From Wocania_A sp965224845 (lineage in GTDB: Bacteria > Bacteroidota > Bacteroidia > Flavobacteriales > Flavobacteriaceae), in NCBI GenBank assembly GCA_965224845.1, contig CBDDAJ010000013.1, positions 124,001-188,000 on the forward strand: 64,000 bases of DNA, in the 5' to 3' direction. Shown piece by piece: positions 18,869 to 26,217 of this stretch. The translations under genes were made by a program, and so were the position numbers. The first letter of the stretch is position 1, and each line of letters opens with the position of its first letter. The notes under the pieces are model-generated. The model had not been told where the DNA came from, ran no database searches, and was given only the letters and a program-made list of their open reading frames with translations.

Positions 18869-20335
18869 TTAATGTTTAATAATTTTTCTGATCATTGAAG
18901 ATCCCCCGTTTTGAATTTTAGCAATATATATTCCGGGTGGGCCATCTAATTGTAATACCATGGTTGTTCCCGAAATCAATTTTGTTTTCATTAATCTTCC
19001 CGTAATATCAAAAATTTGAATTTTTCCATTTTCAATGCTGGCATGATTAAATTTAAAGCTAAGTAATGATTTAGTAGGGTTAGGATATATTTCTATATCT
19101 GTTTTTTTAATTTGTTCATCTATAGAGAGTGTATTATATGTAACAATATTAGATTGAGAAGATTCATTAAAAGACCGATCTTTAGCAGTTACGTAATAAT
19201 CATACGATGTTGCTGTTCCGGTTGCGATTGTATTATCTGTATAATTATTAATTCTTAGGCCGGTTTTTATAGCATTATATGGTCCGCCATTTTCTGAACG
19301 ATAAATAACATAAGTATCAAAAGCAGCATCAGAAGATATATCCCATGTTAAAAATACGCCATCTTGTTCTTCTGTGGCAGAAAGATTGATTAATGCCGCG
19401 GGAGCAGTATTGTCAAGTGTTGTATAAAAATACTCATTAGCCAAGGTAGAAGTCCCTTCATATACTTCATATCCTGCTGCAATCGATTTGATCCATAACG
19501 TACCTATTGCAACTTTACTATTTGCTAAAGTTAGTTCGCTTGTAGTTAAGTCTAGGTATTGAATATAATCTTTCGTACAATCTATAAAAGATTTTAAAGA
19601 ATGATCTAGATTAGGGATTGGCTTACTGTTGTTAATTGGTATAAATTTAATATGCACTTTATCATTTTTATCTTCTTTAGTATGCCCTGGAGGATAGTCG
19701 AAAAACTTATAGCGAACCGCCCAACTATAAGAAGTTCCATTAAGATATAAAGTAAATGGTTTAATAGTGTCATCATTATTCCTGGCAAAATACCAATAAC
19801 GCCCTCCGGGGTTATTAAAATCTGTTAAATCGTCTTGTTTATAACTCACATTTTGAATCACCAAGTCGTAATCACGATTAGCTAGAACAGGCTCAGAGGT
19901 TTGTGTGCCATTATCAAATATAACATTTATGGTGGCCCACCATTTATCATCTGAGTCATTTGCATTGGTTTGTGATGTTTTCCAGTTAATACGAAGATTA
20001 TGCTTTAAATCTTTGATTTGTATAGGCATTCCGCTAGTAGATTTATTTCCTGAATAATATGTTCCTCCTGTTTTAAAGCCACCAATATTTCCACTAGGAT
20101 AGCCATCGAAATTTGTGCCTCCTTGATTGATATAATTAATACTAAATGCTGCCCCTTTTGTATTTACATCAGAAGGGTTGTAGGTCATAGGGGATTTTTT
20201 GTTAAATAAAGGGTTTGTCAATCCATAATTATGGTTTGATTTAATTAGGGACTTTTGTTTACTTACTGTAGTGGTTTGGCTATAAGTTAAGCTAATAATT
20301 AGTAGGGAAATAGGGATTAAAAATAAGTTTTTCAT
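18869..20335 (-). CDS. Secreted protein with FN3-like domain and T9SS type A sorting domain
   Basis: The 488-residue protein starts at ATG 20335, the start of a clear Sec signal (MKNLFLIPISLLIISLTYSQ). The middle (about 60-300) resembles a beta-sandwich glycan-active or binding module that I cannot name. An FN3-like domain (about 310-400) holds the pattern NLSATEEQDGVFLTWD...YVIYRSENGG. The last 75 residues are a T9SS type A sorting domain (IEIYPNPTKSLLSFKF, GIYIAKIQNGG), so it is sent to the cell surface or medium. No catalytic motif is recognised. Confidence 0.85.
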   Translation of the reverse strand: MKNLFLIPISLLIISLTYSQTTTVSKQKSLIKSNHNYGLTNPLFNKKSPMTYNPSDVNTKGAAFSINYINQGGTNFDGYPSGNIGGFKTGGTYYSGNKSTSGMPIQIKDLKHNLRINWKTSQTNANDSDDKWWATINVIFDNGTQTSEPVLANRDYDLVIQNVSYKQDDLTDFNNPGGRYWYFARNNDDTIKPFTLYLNGTSYSWAVRYKFFDYPPGHTKEDKNDKVHIKFIPINNSKPIPNLDHSLKSFIDCTKDYIQYLDLTTSELTLANSKVAIGTLWIKSIAAGYEVYEGTSTLANEYFYTTLDNTAPAALINLSATEEQDGVFLTWDISSDAAFDTYVIYRSENGGPYNAIKTGLRINNYTDNTIATGTATSYDYYVTAKDRSFNESSQSNIVTYNTLSIDEQIKKTDIEIYPNPTKSLLSFKFNHASIENGKIQIFDITGRLMKTKLISGTTMVLQLDGPPGIYIAKIQNGGSSMIRKIIKH

Positions 20336-20754
20336 TACAAATATTTTATTTTGTAATAAAAATAGTGTAAAATACTGTAAAATAATGTAAAACAATATAA
20401 AACAATGAATTTTAATATAAAAAGGAGCATTAATGTTCTAAATGCCAATTTATTTGAATAAAAGAATTTTCATATATTTTTAGCATCCTTAATTAACAAC
20501 TAAAAGATACTTTGTTTAGGTGTATATGCCCGATTATAATTCTAATAGATATTGTTTTTGTTTTAATGAATTGGTTTTTATTTGAAACCCCTGAGTTATT
20601 AATTCTATAAAAGATTTAGTTATTTTTATTAGGAAGCTTAGCATTATTTATTTTTGATACAGCATAAACTAAGATGTGACTATTAAATAAATATTGTGTC
20701 TAAAAATAAAGGTACAATTTTTGTATTTTTATAAAATATTAAAACCCTATTAAG
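20336..20754. other. 419-bp AT-rich intergenic region with a period-10 repeat
   Basis: Divergent upstream region of the T9SS protein and the M48 lipoprotein. It contains five 10-base units at 20361-20410 (see separate entry) and no ORF, tRNA or clear hairpin. The rest is AT-rich with no recognisable promoter that meets the TTG-N20-TAnnTTTG pattern exactly. Confidence 0.6.
20361..20410. repeat. Five imperfect 10-bp tandem repeats (consensus AAtAatGTAA)
   Basis: The units read AATAGTGTAA, AATACTGTAA, AATAATGTAA, AACAATATAA, AACAATGAAT. The period equals about one helix turn, and the array starts 26 bases upstream of the ATG of the T9SS protein, on its leader or promoter. It could be a phased A-tract-like bend or a set of operator half-sites. 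Confidence 0.6.
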
Positions 20755-21573
20755 ATGAAACTAAAAAACACACTTATAATATTTGGAATAATATTACTGG
20801 TTTTTTCGTGTGCAGAAAATCCATTTACAGGAAAAAAGACGATGGCTTTAGTGCCAAATTCTCAATTGTTTCCAACAGCTTTTGCTCAATACGATCAATT
20901 TTTAACTGAGAATAAAGTTGTTACAGGAACAAAGGATGCCGCTATGATTACAAGAGTGGGGCAGCGTATAGCTGTTGCAGCAGAACGTTGGTTAAACGCA
21001 AATGGACATCAAGGCTATTTAAAGGATTATAAATGGGAATATAATTTAGTAGAAGATAAAACTGTTAATGCCTGGTGCATGCCAGGAGGAAAAATAGTGT
21101 TTTATACAGGAATACTACCAATTGCCAAAAATGAAACAGGTGTTGCTGCTATTATGGGGCACGAAGTGGCACACGCATTAGCAAATCATGGGCAACAACG
21201 TATGAGTGCCGCTTATTTACAACAAGGCGTAGCTCTGGCAGGAAATATTGCAATTAAAGATGAAAAGTCAAGAAATGCGTTTAATCAATATTACGGTATT
21301 GGATCCCAGGTGGGGGTTATGCTTCCTTTTAGTAGAAGTCATGAAACTGAAGCAGATAAAATAGGATTGTACTTAATGGCTGTTGCAGGTTATAATCCAG
21401 ATGAAGCTTCTGAATTATGGAAACGTATGAAAGCCAATAGTGGCGGTAAAGCACCACCAGAAATTTTAAGTACGCACCCGTCAAACGATTCTCGTATAGC
21501 CAATTTAAAAGCATTGGCGCCTAAGGCTAAAGAAGAAGCTAAAAAGTTTGGTGTAACATCATTTAGAGAATAA
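20755..21573 (+). CDS. M48 family zinc metallopeptidase, lipoprotein (LoiP/YcaL-like)
   Basis: The 272-residue protein has a lipoprotein signal (LLVFSC, Cys 19) followed by AENPFTGKK, a usual start of this subfamily. The zinc motif HEVAH is at 136-140, with the third ligand Glu in ETEADKIG about 55 residues later. Such proteases act on misfolded or surplus envelope proteins. There are no membrane helices beyond the signal, unlike HtpX. A hairpin terminator follows at 21608. Confidence 0.92.
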   Translation: MKLKNTLIIFGIILLVFSCAENPFTGKKTMALVPNSQLFPTAFAQYDQFLTENKVVTGTKDAAMITRVGQRIAVAAERWLNANGHQGYLKDYKWEYNLVEDKTVNAWCMPGGKIVFYTGILPIAKNETGVAAIMGHEVAHALANHGQQRMSAAYLQQGVALAGNIAIKDEKSRNAFNQYYGIGSQVGVMLPFSRSHETEADKIGLYLMAVAGYNPDEASELWKRMKANSGGKAPPEILSTHPSNDSRIANLKALAPKAKEEAKKFGVTSFRE

Positions 21574-21607
21574 ATTTATCTTATTTAAAATATTTGATTA
21601 CTTTAGA

Positions 21608-21638
21608 AGCTGCTCATAAAAGAGCAGCTTTTTTTTTA
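21608..21638 (+). terminator. Rho-independent terminator after the M48 gene
   Basis: AGCTGCTC (21608-21615) and GAGCAGCT (21622-21629) form an 8-bp stem with a 6-base loop, followed by nine T. Confidence 0.9.
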
Positions 21639-21724
21639 TGACATGCAAACTTCCAGTTTTAAATCCAAATGGTCATATTGTTTTAGTAGGGCCTCTAACC
21701 AGATTATTAAAATTAAAATAGCAG

Positions 21725-23077
21725 ATGAAGAAACTTAAAAAAGGAAGTAAAAAGCTTCTTAACGCTTGGGCTTTTTACGATTGGGCAAACTCTGTTTATA
21801 CGCTTACTATAGCATCATCTATTTTTCCCATATTTTACTCATCATTATTTCTTTCAGAAATTAAAAACGTTCCAGCTTTTGGAATGGAGTTTAAAAGTAC
21901 TGCACTCATTACATTTGTTACAGCATTTACATTTTTAGTAGTAGCCTTTACCTCTCCAATATTGTCTGGTATTGCAGATTATGTTGGTAATAAGAAAAGT
22001 TTTTTAAAATTCTTTTGCTATTTAGGGAGTGCGGGCTGTATAGGATTATATTGGTTTGATGTGTCTGCTGAAGGCATTCATTTAAGCCTGTTATTCTACT
22101 TTATGGGGCTTATTGGGTATTGGGGAAGCTTAGTATTTTACAATTCATATTTACCAGACATAGCTTTTGAAGAACAACAAGATGCTATTAGTGCCAAAGG
22201 GTTTTCTATGGGGTATATTGGTAGTGTACTTTTATTGGTTTTGAATTTGGCAATGGTTATGTATTCTGATGTTTTTTCTATAACTGATAATGTTGCTGAT
22301 AATGGAGAGGTAATTGAAACTGCTGCTCAAGTGGCAATGCGCTATTCGTTTGTAACTGTTGGTATTTGGTGGGCTTTATTTAGTCAATACTCCTTTTATT
22401 ATTTACCAAAAGGGACATCATCTGGGCATAAAGTAACCCGCGAAGTTGTTTTTAATGGATTGAAAGAATTGAGGTTAGTTTGGAAGCAACTTAAACTAGA
22501 TTTAAGATTAAAACGCTATTTGTATGCTTTTTTTGTATTCAGCATGGCAGTACAAACCATCATGTTGGTTGCGGTATATTTTGGGGAAGAAGAGATCGCC
22601 TGGGGAAGTGATGATGCTAAAACTACAGGGTTGATATTTAGTATTTTAGTAATACAATTAGTCGCTATTATAGGAGCCATATTAACTTCTCGGGCATCTA
22701 ATAAGTATGGAAATATTAAAACACTTATTGCTGTAAATGGTATTTGGATGTGTTTATGTTTTTATGCTTATTTTATGAAGACACCAATGCAGTTTTACAT
22801 AGCGGCTTCGATAGTGGGTTTAGTAATGGGAGGGATTCAAGCATTAGCAAGATCTACCTATTCTAAATTTTTACCAGAAACAGATGATACAACGTCCTTT
22901 TTTAGCTTTTATGATGTTGCTGAAAAAATTGGAATAGTTATTGGGATGGTTATTTTTGCATTTATAGATCAGATAACGGGAAGTATGAGAAATGGAATTT
23001 TATTCTTGTTTATTTTCTTTTTAGCTGGAATTATTTTATTGTTTAGAGTGCCCAAAGACCATACTTTAAACCCTTAA
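21725..23077 (+). CDS. MFS transporter of the UMF1 (Atg22-like) family
   Basis: The 450-residue protein has about 12 hydrophobic segments. The N-terminal NAWAFYDWANSVYTLTIASS is the hallmark of the UMF1 family, related to yeast Atg22 vacuolar effluxers. The C-terminal half holds ARSTYSKFLPETDDTTSFF, another family block. The substrate is unknown; amino-acid efflux is known only for the yeast relative. It lies between two terminators, so it is probably a single-gene unit, with a tiny ORF at 21638-21721 in its leader. Confidence 0.85.
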   Translation: MKKLKKGSKKLLNAWAFYDWANSVYTLTIASSIFPIFYSSLFLSEIKNVPAFGMEFKSTALITFVTAFTFLVVAFTSPILSGIADYVGNKKSFLKFFCYLGSAGCIGLYWFDVSAEGIHLSLLFYFMGLIGYWGSLVFYNSYLPDIAFEEQQDAISAKGFSMGYIGSVLLLVLNLAMVMYSDVFSITDNVADNGEVIETAAQVAMRYSFVTVGIWWALFSQYSFYYLPKGTSSGHKVTREVVFNGLKELRLVWKQLKLDLRLKRYLYAFFVFSMAVQTIMLVAVYFGEEEIAWGSDDAKTTGLIFSILVIQLVAIIGAILTSRASNKYGNIKTLIAVNGIWMCLCFYAYFMKTPMQFYIAASIVGLVMGGIQALARSTYSKFLPETDDTTSFFSFYDVAEKIGIVIGMVIFAFIDQITGSMRNGILFLFIFFLAGIILLFRVPKDHTLNP

Positions 23078-23083
23078 TAAATA

Positions 23084-23114
23084 AAAAAAGCCACTAATTT
23101 AGTGGCTTTTTTTA
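23084..23114. terminator. Bidirectional terminator after the UMF1 gene
   Basis: AAAAAAAGCCACTAA and TTTAGTGGCTTTTTTT form a long perfect stem with A and T runs on the two sides, placed between the convergent UMF1 and GIN genes. Confidence 0.9.
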
Positions 23115-23134
23115 TTTGTGAGTAAGGCCTGTTA

Positions 23135-23866
23135 TTAGCCAGAAATACTTCCCGATCCTGCAACTTTTGTGTCTTCCTTTTCTGGGTTTCCTCTATAAAT
23201 TATATCACCAGAGCCAGCAACTCTGGCTTTTATACTTTGATTGCTTACTACTTCGGCATCACCTGAACCAGCTACTGAAACTTCAGTATTATTAGCTTGT
23301 AAGCCAAATCCGTGAAAGTCTCCGGAGCCAGCAACCTTAGCTTCTAAGTTATTGGTACTCCCTTTTAGTGTTAAATCGCCAGAACCAGATATAGAACCTT
23401 CGATAGAAGTGGTTTTAACATCTAATACAATATCTCCAGATCCTGCTAGCGCAACATCTAAACTTGATGCGTTTATAACATCTTTATTCCATAAATCGCC
23501 AGAACCAGAAAGAGACACCCTATTAATATCTTCAAAAGGAATAGTGATTTTTATGGTCTTGTTTTTACTAGGCTTTAAGTTTTTACCCTTTTTTACTTTT
23601 ACTTTTAAAACATTGTCTTTTACATCTGTTACAATGTATTGCAACAAGTTTTCTTCGCCTTCAATTTTAATAGTACCTTCTGTTCCTTTTACAAGAATAA
23701 AATCCATAGAGCCGGCACATTTTATGGCATCATAACTACTGGTAGTTCTCGTAACTGAGGTCATATTTCCATTGCCTTTGATTGTTTTCCATTGGCCGTA
23801 AGATGTGGCTACAAAAAGTAAGCTTACTAAAAGGAATACCGTTTGTTTTTTAATTAATGTTTTCAT
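23135..23866 (-). CDS. Secreted GIN-domain protein (DUF2807) with an (A/S)GSGD ladder
   Basis: The 243-residue protein has a Sec signal (ending SYGQ) and a DUF2807 'head GIN' beta-solenoid. The unit (A/S/V)GSGD recurs about eight times at about 20-residue spacing: SGSGDLW, AGSGDIV, SGSGDLT, AGSGDFH, AGSGDAE, AGSGDII and a final AGSGSIS. It is probably periplasmic or outer-membrane associated; the function is unknown. It is the last gene of the ECF sigma operon, 25 bases after the DY-ladder protein. Confidence 0.85.
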   Translation of the reverse strand: MKTLIKKQTVFLLVSLLFVATSYGQWKTIKGNGNMTSVTRTTSSYDAIKCAGSMDFILVKGTEGTIKIEGEENLLQYIVTDVKDNVLKVKVKKGKNLKPSKNKTIKITIPFEDINRVSLSGSGDLWNKDVINASSLDVALAGSGDIVLDVKTTSIEGSISGSGDLTLKGSTNNLEAKVAGSGDFHGFGLQANNTEVSVAGSGDAEVVSNQSIKARVAGSGDIIYRGNPEKEDTKVAGSGSISG

Positions 23867-23891
23867 TTGTTCGTTTTTAATTATTGATTAT

Positions 23892-24983
23892 TTAATTTTT
23901 AGATAATGACACACTGCCATAATCTGATTCTATCTTTATAGTATTGCCAGAGCTGGCATTTCCGTAATGACCTCTATAATATTTACCTGAACCATTTTCT
24001 TTTTTTGTTGAAAATTCTAATTCATCACTGCCTTTTAAAGAACCGTAATCTAAATCAATTTCAAAATTAAAGTTATAGGCAGAAGCAAATCCAATTTTAA
24101 TACCTACATAATCAGATTTAATGGTTACGTTTCCTGCATTTTGAGTTATGTTATTTATTTTAATGGCTCCATAATCTGCTTTAAGGGCTATGTTTTTATA
24201 AACATCTCCAATTATAGTGGTTAAATAGTCGCTGTTTCCTGTTATATTATTGGCTTTATCTATTGTCATGTTTCCATAGTCGCAGTTATAAGCTACGTCT
24301 TCTGCTGTTTCTATTTTAGAGTTAGTATAATCTGCATTTATGCTTATTGTATTAGCTTTAGAAATTGTAAACTCGCTATAATCGGCATTTATTTTCCCAC
24401 TCTTTATGTATTCAAAATAGCATCCTTTACTATAATCAAAGTTTATTGAATTATGCTCTGCAAGAAGCTCTTTAGTAGTTATTTTTCCATAATCGCAGTT
24501 TAAATTTGCCTGACCTTCAAGTTTATCTACGTTTATATTTCCGTAATCGTTATTTAGTGCTACGCTATTGGTAATAGGGATTTTTACAATGTAATTAACT
24601 TTCATATTTACTTTGTTTTTTCCTTTCCAGCTCCACCAGGATTTTGATTTATTATTAAATTTTGTTTTTGCAGAAACATTGCTGGAAGACGCTTCAAAAT
24701 CAACCGTAATATTGTCAAGCCTTTCTTGTACTTTTTCTTCATTGTTACCTGTTGTGGTAATTGTTATTTCGAAAACTATTCTATTCTCATTCCAGGTTAC
24801 CACATCAATGTTTCCATAGCTATTATCAACAGATAATACTGCATTTGACGAAACAGAGTATTCTTTATTGATCGTTTTTTTCTTGGTATATTTTCCTTTT
24901 CCTTCTTTATCTGCTGCTGTAATAAAAAGGGGTAGCATGAATAACACAATTAGTGTTTTAAATTGTAGTGCTAGTTTCATCAT
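23892..24983 (-). CDS. Secreted DUF4097-like solenoid protein with a D-Y ladder
   Basis: The 363-residue protein has a signal peptide (MMKLALQFKTLIVLFMLPLFITAA). From about residue 45 a turn with Asp-Tyr recurs: NDYGNINV, CDYGKI, FDYSKG, ADYSEF, ADYTNS, CDYGNM, SDYLTT, ADYGAI, SDYVGI, LDYGSL, SDYGSV, at roughly 20-25 residue steps. This reads as a right-handed beta-solenoid of the DUF4097/adhesin-like type. Its start overlaps the end of the anti-sigma gene by 26 bases, so the two are translationally close. Its role is unknown. Confidence 0.8.
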   Translation of the reverse strand: MMKLALQFKTLIVLFMLPLFITAADKEGKGKYTKKKTINKEYSVSSNAVLSVDNSYGNIDVVTWNENRIVFEITITTTGNNEEKVQERLDNITVDFEASSSNVSAKTKFNNKSKSWWSWKGKNKVNMKVNYIVKIPITNSVALNNDYGNINVDKLEGQANLNCDYGKITTKELLAEHNSINFDYSKGCYFEYIKSGKINADYSEFTISKANTISINADYTNSKIETAEDVAYNCDYGNMTIDKANNITGNSDYLTTIIGDVYKNIALKADYGAIKINNITQNAGNVTIKSDYVGIKIGFASAYNFNFEIDLDYGSLKGSDELEFSTKKENGSGKYYRGHYGNASSGNTIKIESDYGSVSLSKN

Positions 24984-25524
24984 TTAAGTTTTTAAATTGT
25001 TTAATTGTATTTATTTGTTGTAATGCGTTTTTTAATAGATCTATTCTATTTTGAAAATTAGAAATCATGGCATAAATAACTCGATTATCATTACCACTTT
25101 CTGCTAAATCATTTTTTAATGATTCGTATTCAACTTCTAAAGCTTTCATTCTTTTCATGGTATCATCAATTAATACCTTGGTTTCTGGTGAAGACGCTTT
25201 TTCAATTTTACTTAATTCTTCTGCTATAGTTACAGCAAAAAAGTCTTGAGTCTCTGCCATTTTAGGCGATACACTCGCTAAGTCGTTTGTATCATTATTT
25301 TGTTGAGAGCCAATAAAGAATGTAATTAACAAAGCAAAAGAGGCGGCTACACCAATTAATGGTTTTAATAAACGACGCCTTTGTTTACCAACTTTAACTA
25401 GTTGTAGCGCGCCATTTTTATGCAATTTATTTAAAAACGTTTCATTGTGATTTGCTGATGGTTCTTCAACATCAAAATCGTTCTCCAGCCTTTTAAATAA
25501 TTGATCTATAGTAGTTTTGCTCAT
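24958..25524 (-). CDS. Probable membrane anti-sigma factor of the adjacent ECF sigma
   Basis: The 188-residue protein has a cytoplasmic N-terminal region (about 1-50), one transmembrane helix (about 52-70, LLKPLIGVAASFALLITFFIG) preceded by basic residues, and an extracytoplasmic helical, charged tail (about 75-188). No zinc anti-sigma motif is seen. The position 17 bases after a sigma-70 ECF gene and the one-helix topology point to an anti-sigma factor; this is inferred from context more than homology. Confidence 0.7.
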   Translation of the reverse strand: MSKTTIDQLFKRLENDFDVEEPSANHNETFLNKLHKNGALQLVKVGKQRRRLLKPLIGVAASFALLITFFIGSQQNNDTNDLASVSPKMAETQDFFAVTIAEELSKIEKASSPETKVLIDDTMKRMKALEVEYESLKNDLAESGNDNRVIYAMISNFQNRIDLLKNALQQINTIKQFKNLNDETSTTI

Positions 25525-25541
25525 GTTTTTAATTTTTAATA

Positions 25542-26099
25542 CTAAATTGCTATAAACAATTTTTGTCTTAAACTTTCTTTAGCTCTCGATATGGTGGTTC
25601 GACAGTTAGCATTTGAGATATTCATAATTTCACTTATTTCCTCATAATCATAACCTTCAATTAGGTTTAGGGTTAAAGCAATTCTATAATTATCTTTTAA
25701 TGTTTTCATGGTGTTTAGAACTTCCTGTGCTTTTATAGTAGTAAACTCATAATTACTGTCTATACCATCGTTACGGTCTTCAACTTTGTACAAAATATCA
25801 TCTAAAGGAACCTCTGGATTTTTGTTATTCTTTTTATAATGATAAATGCTATTATTTATAACAATTCGTTTTAACCATGCTCCAAATATCTTCACATCTT
25901 TAAGACTCTTGAGCTTTGTAAACGCCAACAAAAAGGAGTCTTGCATAATATCTTCAGCCTCAAAACTGTTTTTTACAATTCTAAGTGAGGTGTTATACAT
26001 AGCTTTGTAATAACGATTGTAAATTTCCAATTGCGCGGATTGGTTTCCAGATATACAAAGCTTAACAAGCTGTTCGATATTTAAATTAGTTGGCGTCAA
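25542..26099 (-). CDS. ECF-type RNA polymerase sigma factor
   Basis: The 185-residue protein has region 2 (about 15-85: AQLEIYNRYYKAMYNTSLRI, AEDIMQDSFLLAFTKL) and region 4 (about 125-180: LTLNLIEGYDYEEISEIMNI...NCRTTISRAKESLRQKL), the two-domain plan of ECF sigmas. The start is a TTG at 26099; a stop stands five codons upstream and the next Met is inside region 2, so TTG is the only good choice. It heads an operon with its likely anti-sigma and two solenoid proteins, which are its probable targets. Confidence 0.88.
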   Translation of the reverse strand: MTPTNLNIEQLVKLCISGNQSAQLEIYNRYYKAMYNTSLRIVKNSFEAEDIMQDSFLLAFTKLKSLKDVKIFGAWLKRIVINNSIYHYKKNNKNPEVPLDDILYKVEDRNDGIDSNYEFTTIKAQEVLNTMKTLKDNYRIALTLNLIEGYDYEEISEIMNISNANCRTTISRAKESLRQKLFIAI

Positions 26100-26161
26100 A
26101 AAAACAAATTGTTATAGTAAAGATGACAGGAATTTTTGTTTGTTACAGTTTTTATAAAAAA

Positions 26162-26192
26162 AAATCCCACACTCACTATGAGGTAGGATTTA
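26162..26192 (-). terminator. Terminator of clpC
   Basis: AAATCC...CTCA-CTA-TGAG...GGATTT forms an interrupted hairpin. Read on the minus strand it is followed by a run of nine T, 25 bases after the clpC stop. Confidence 0.7.
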
Positions 26193-26217
26193 AAAGTATT
26201 AAATATTTTTATTGAAA

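Noticed and set aside
23352..23735. Antisense open frame of 127 codons over the GIN gene
   Set aside because: It mirrors the repetitive GSGD codons of the GIN gene, has no start context and does not resemble a protein.
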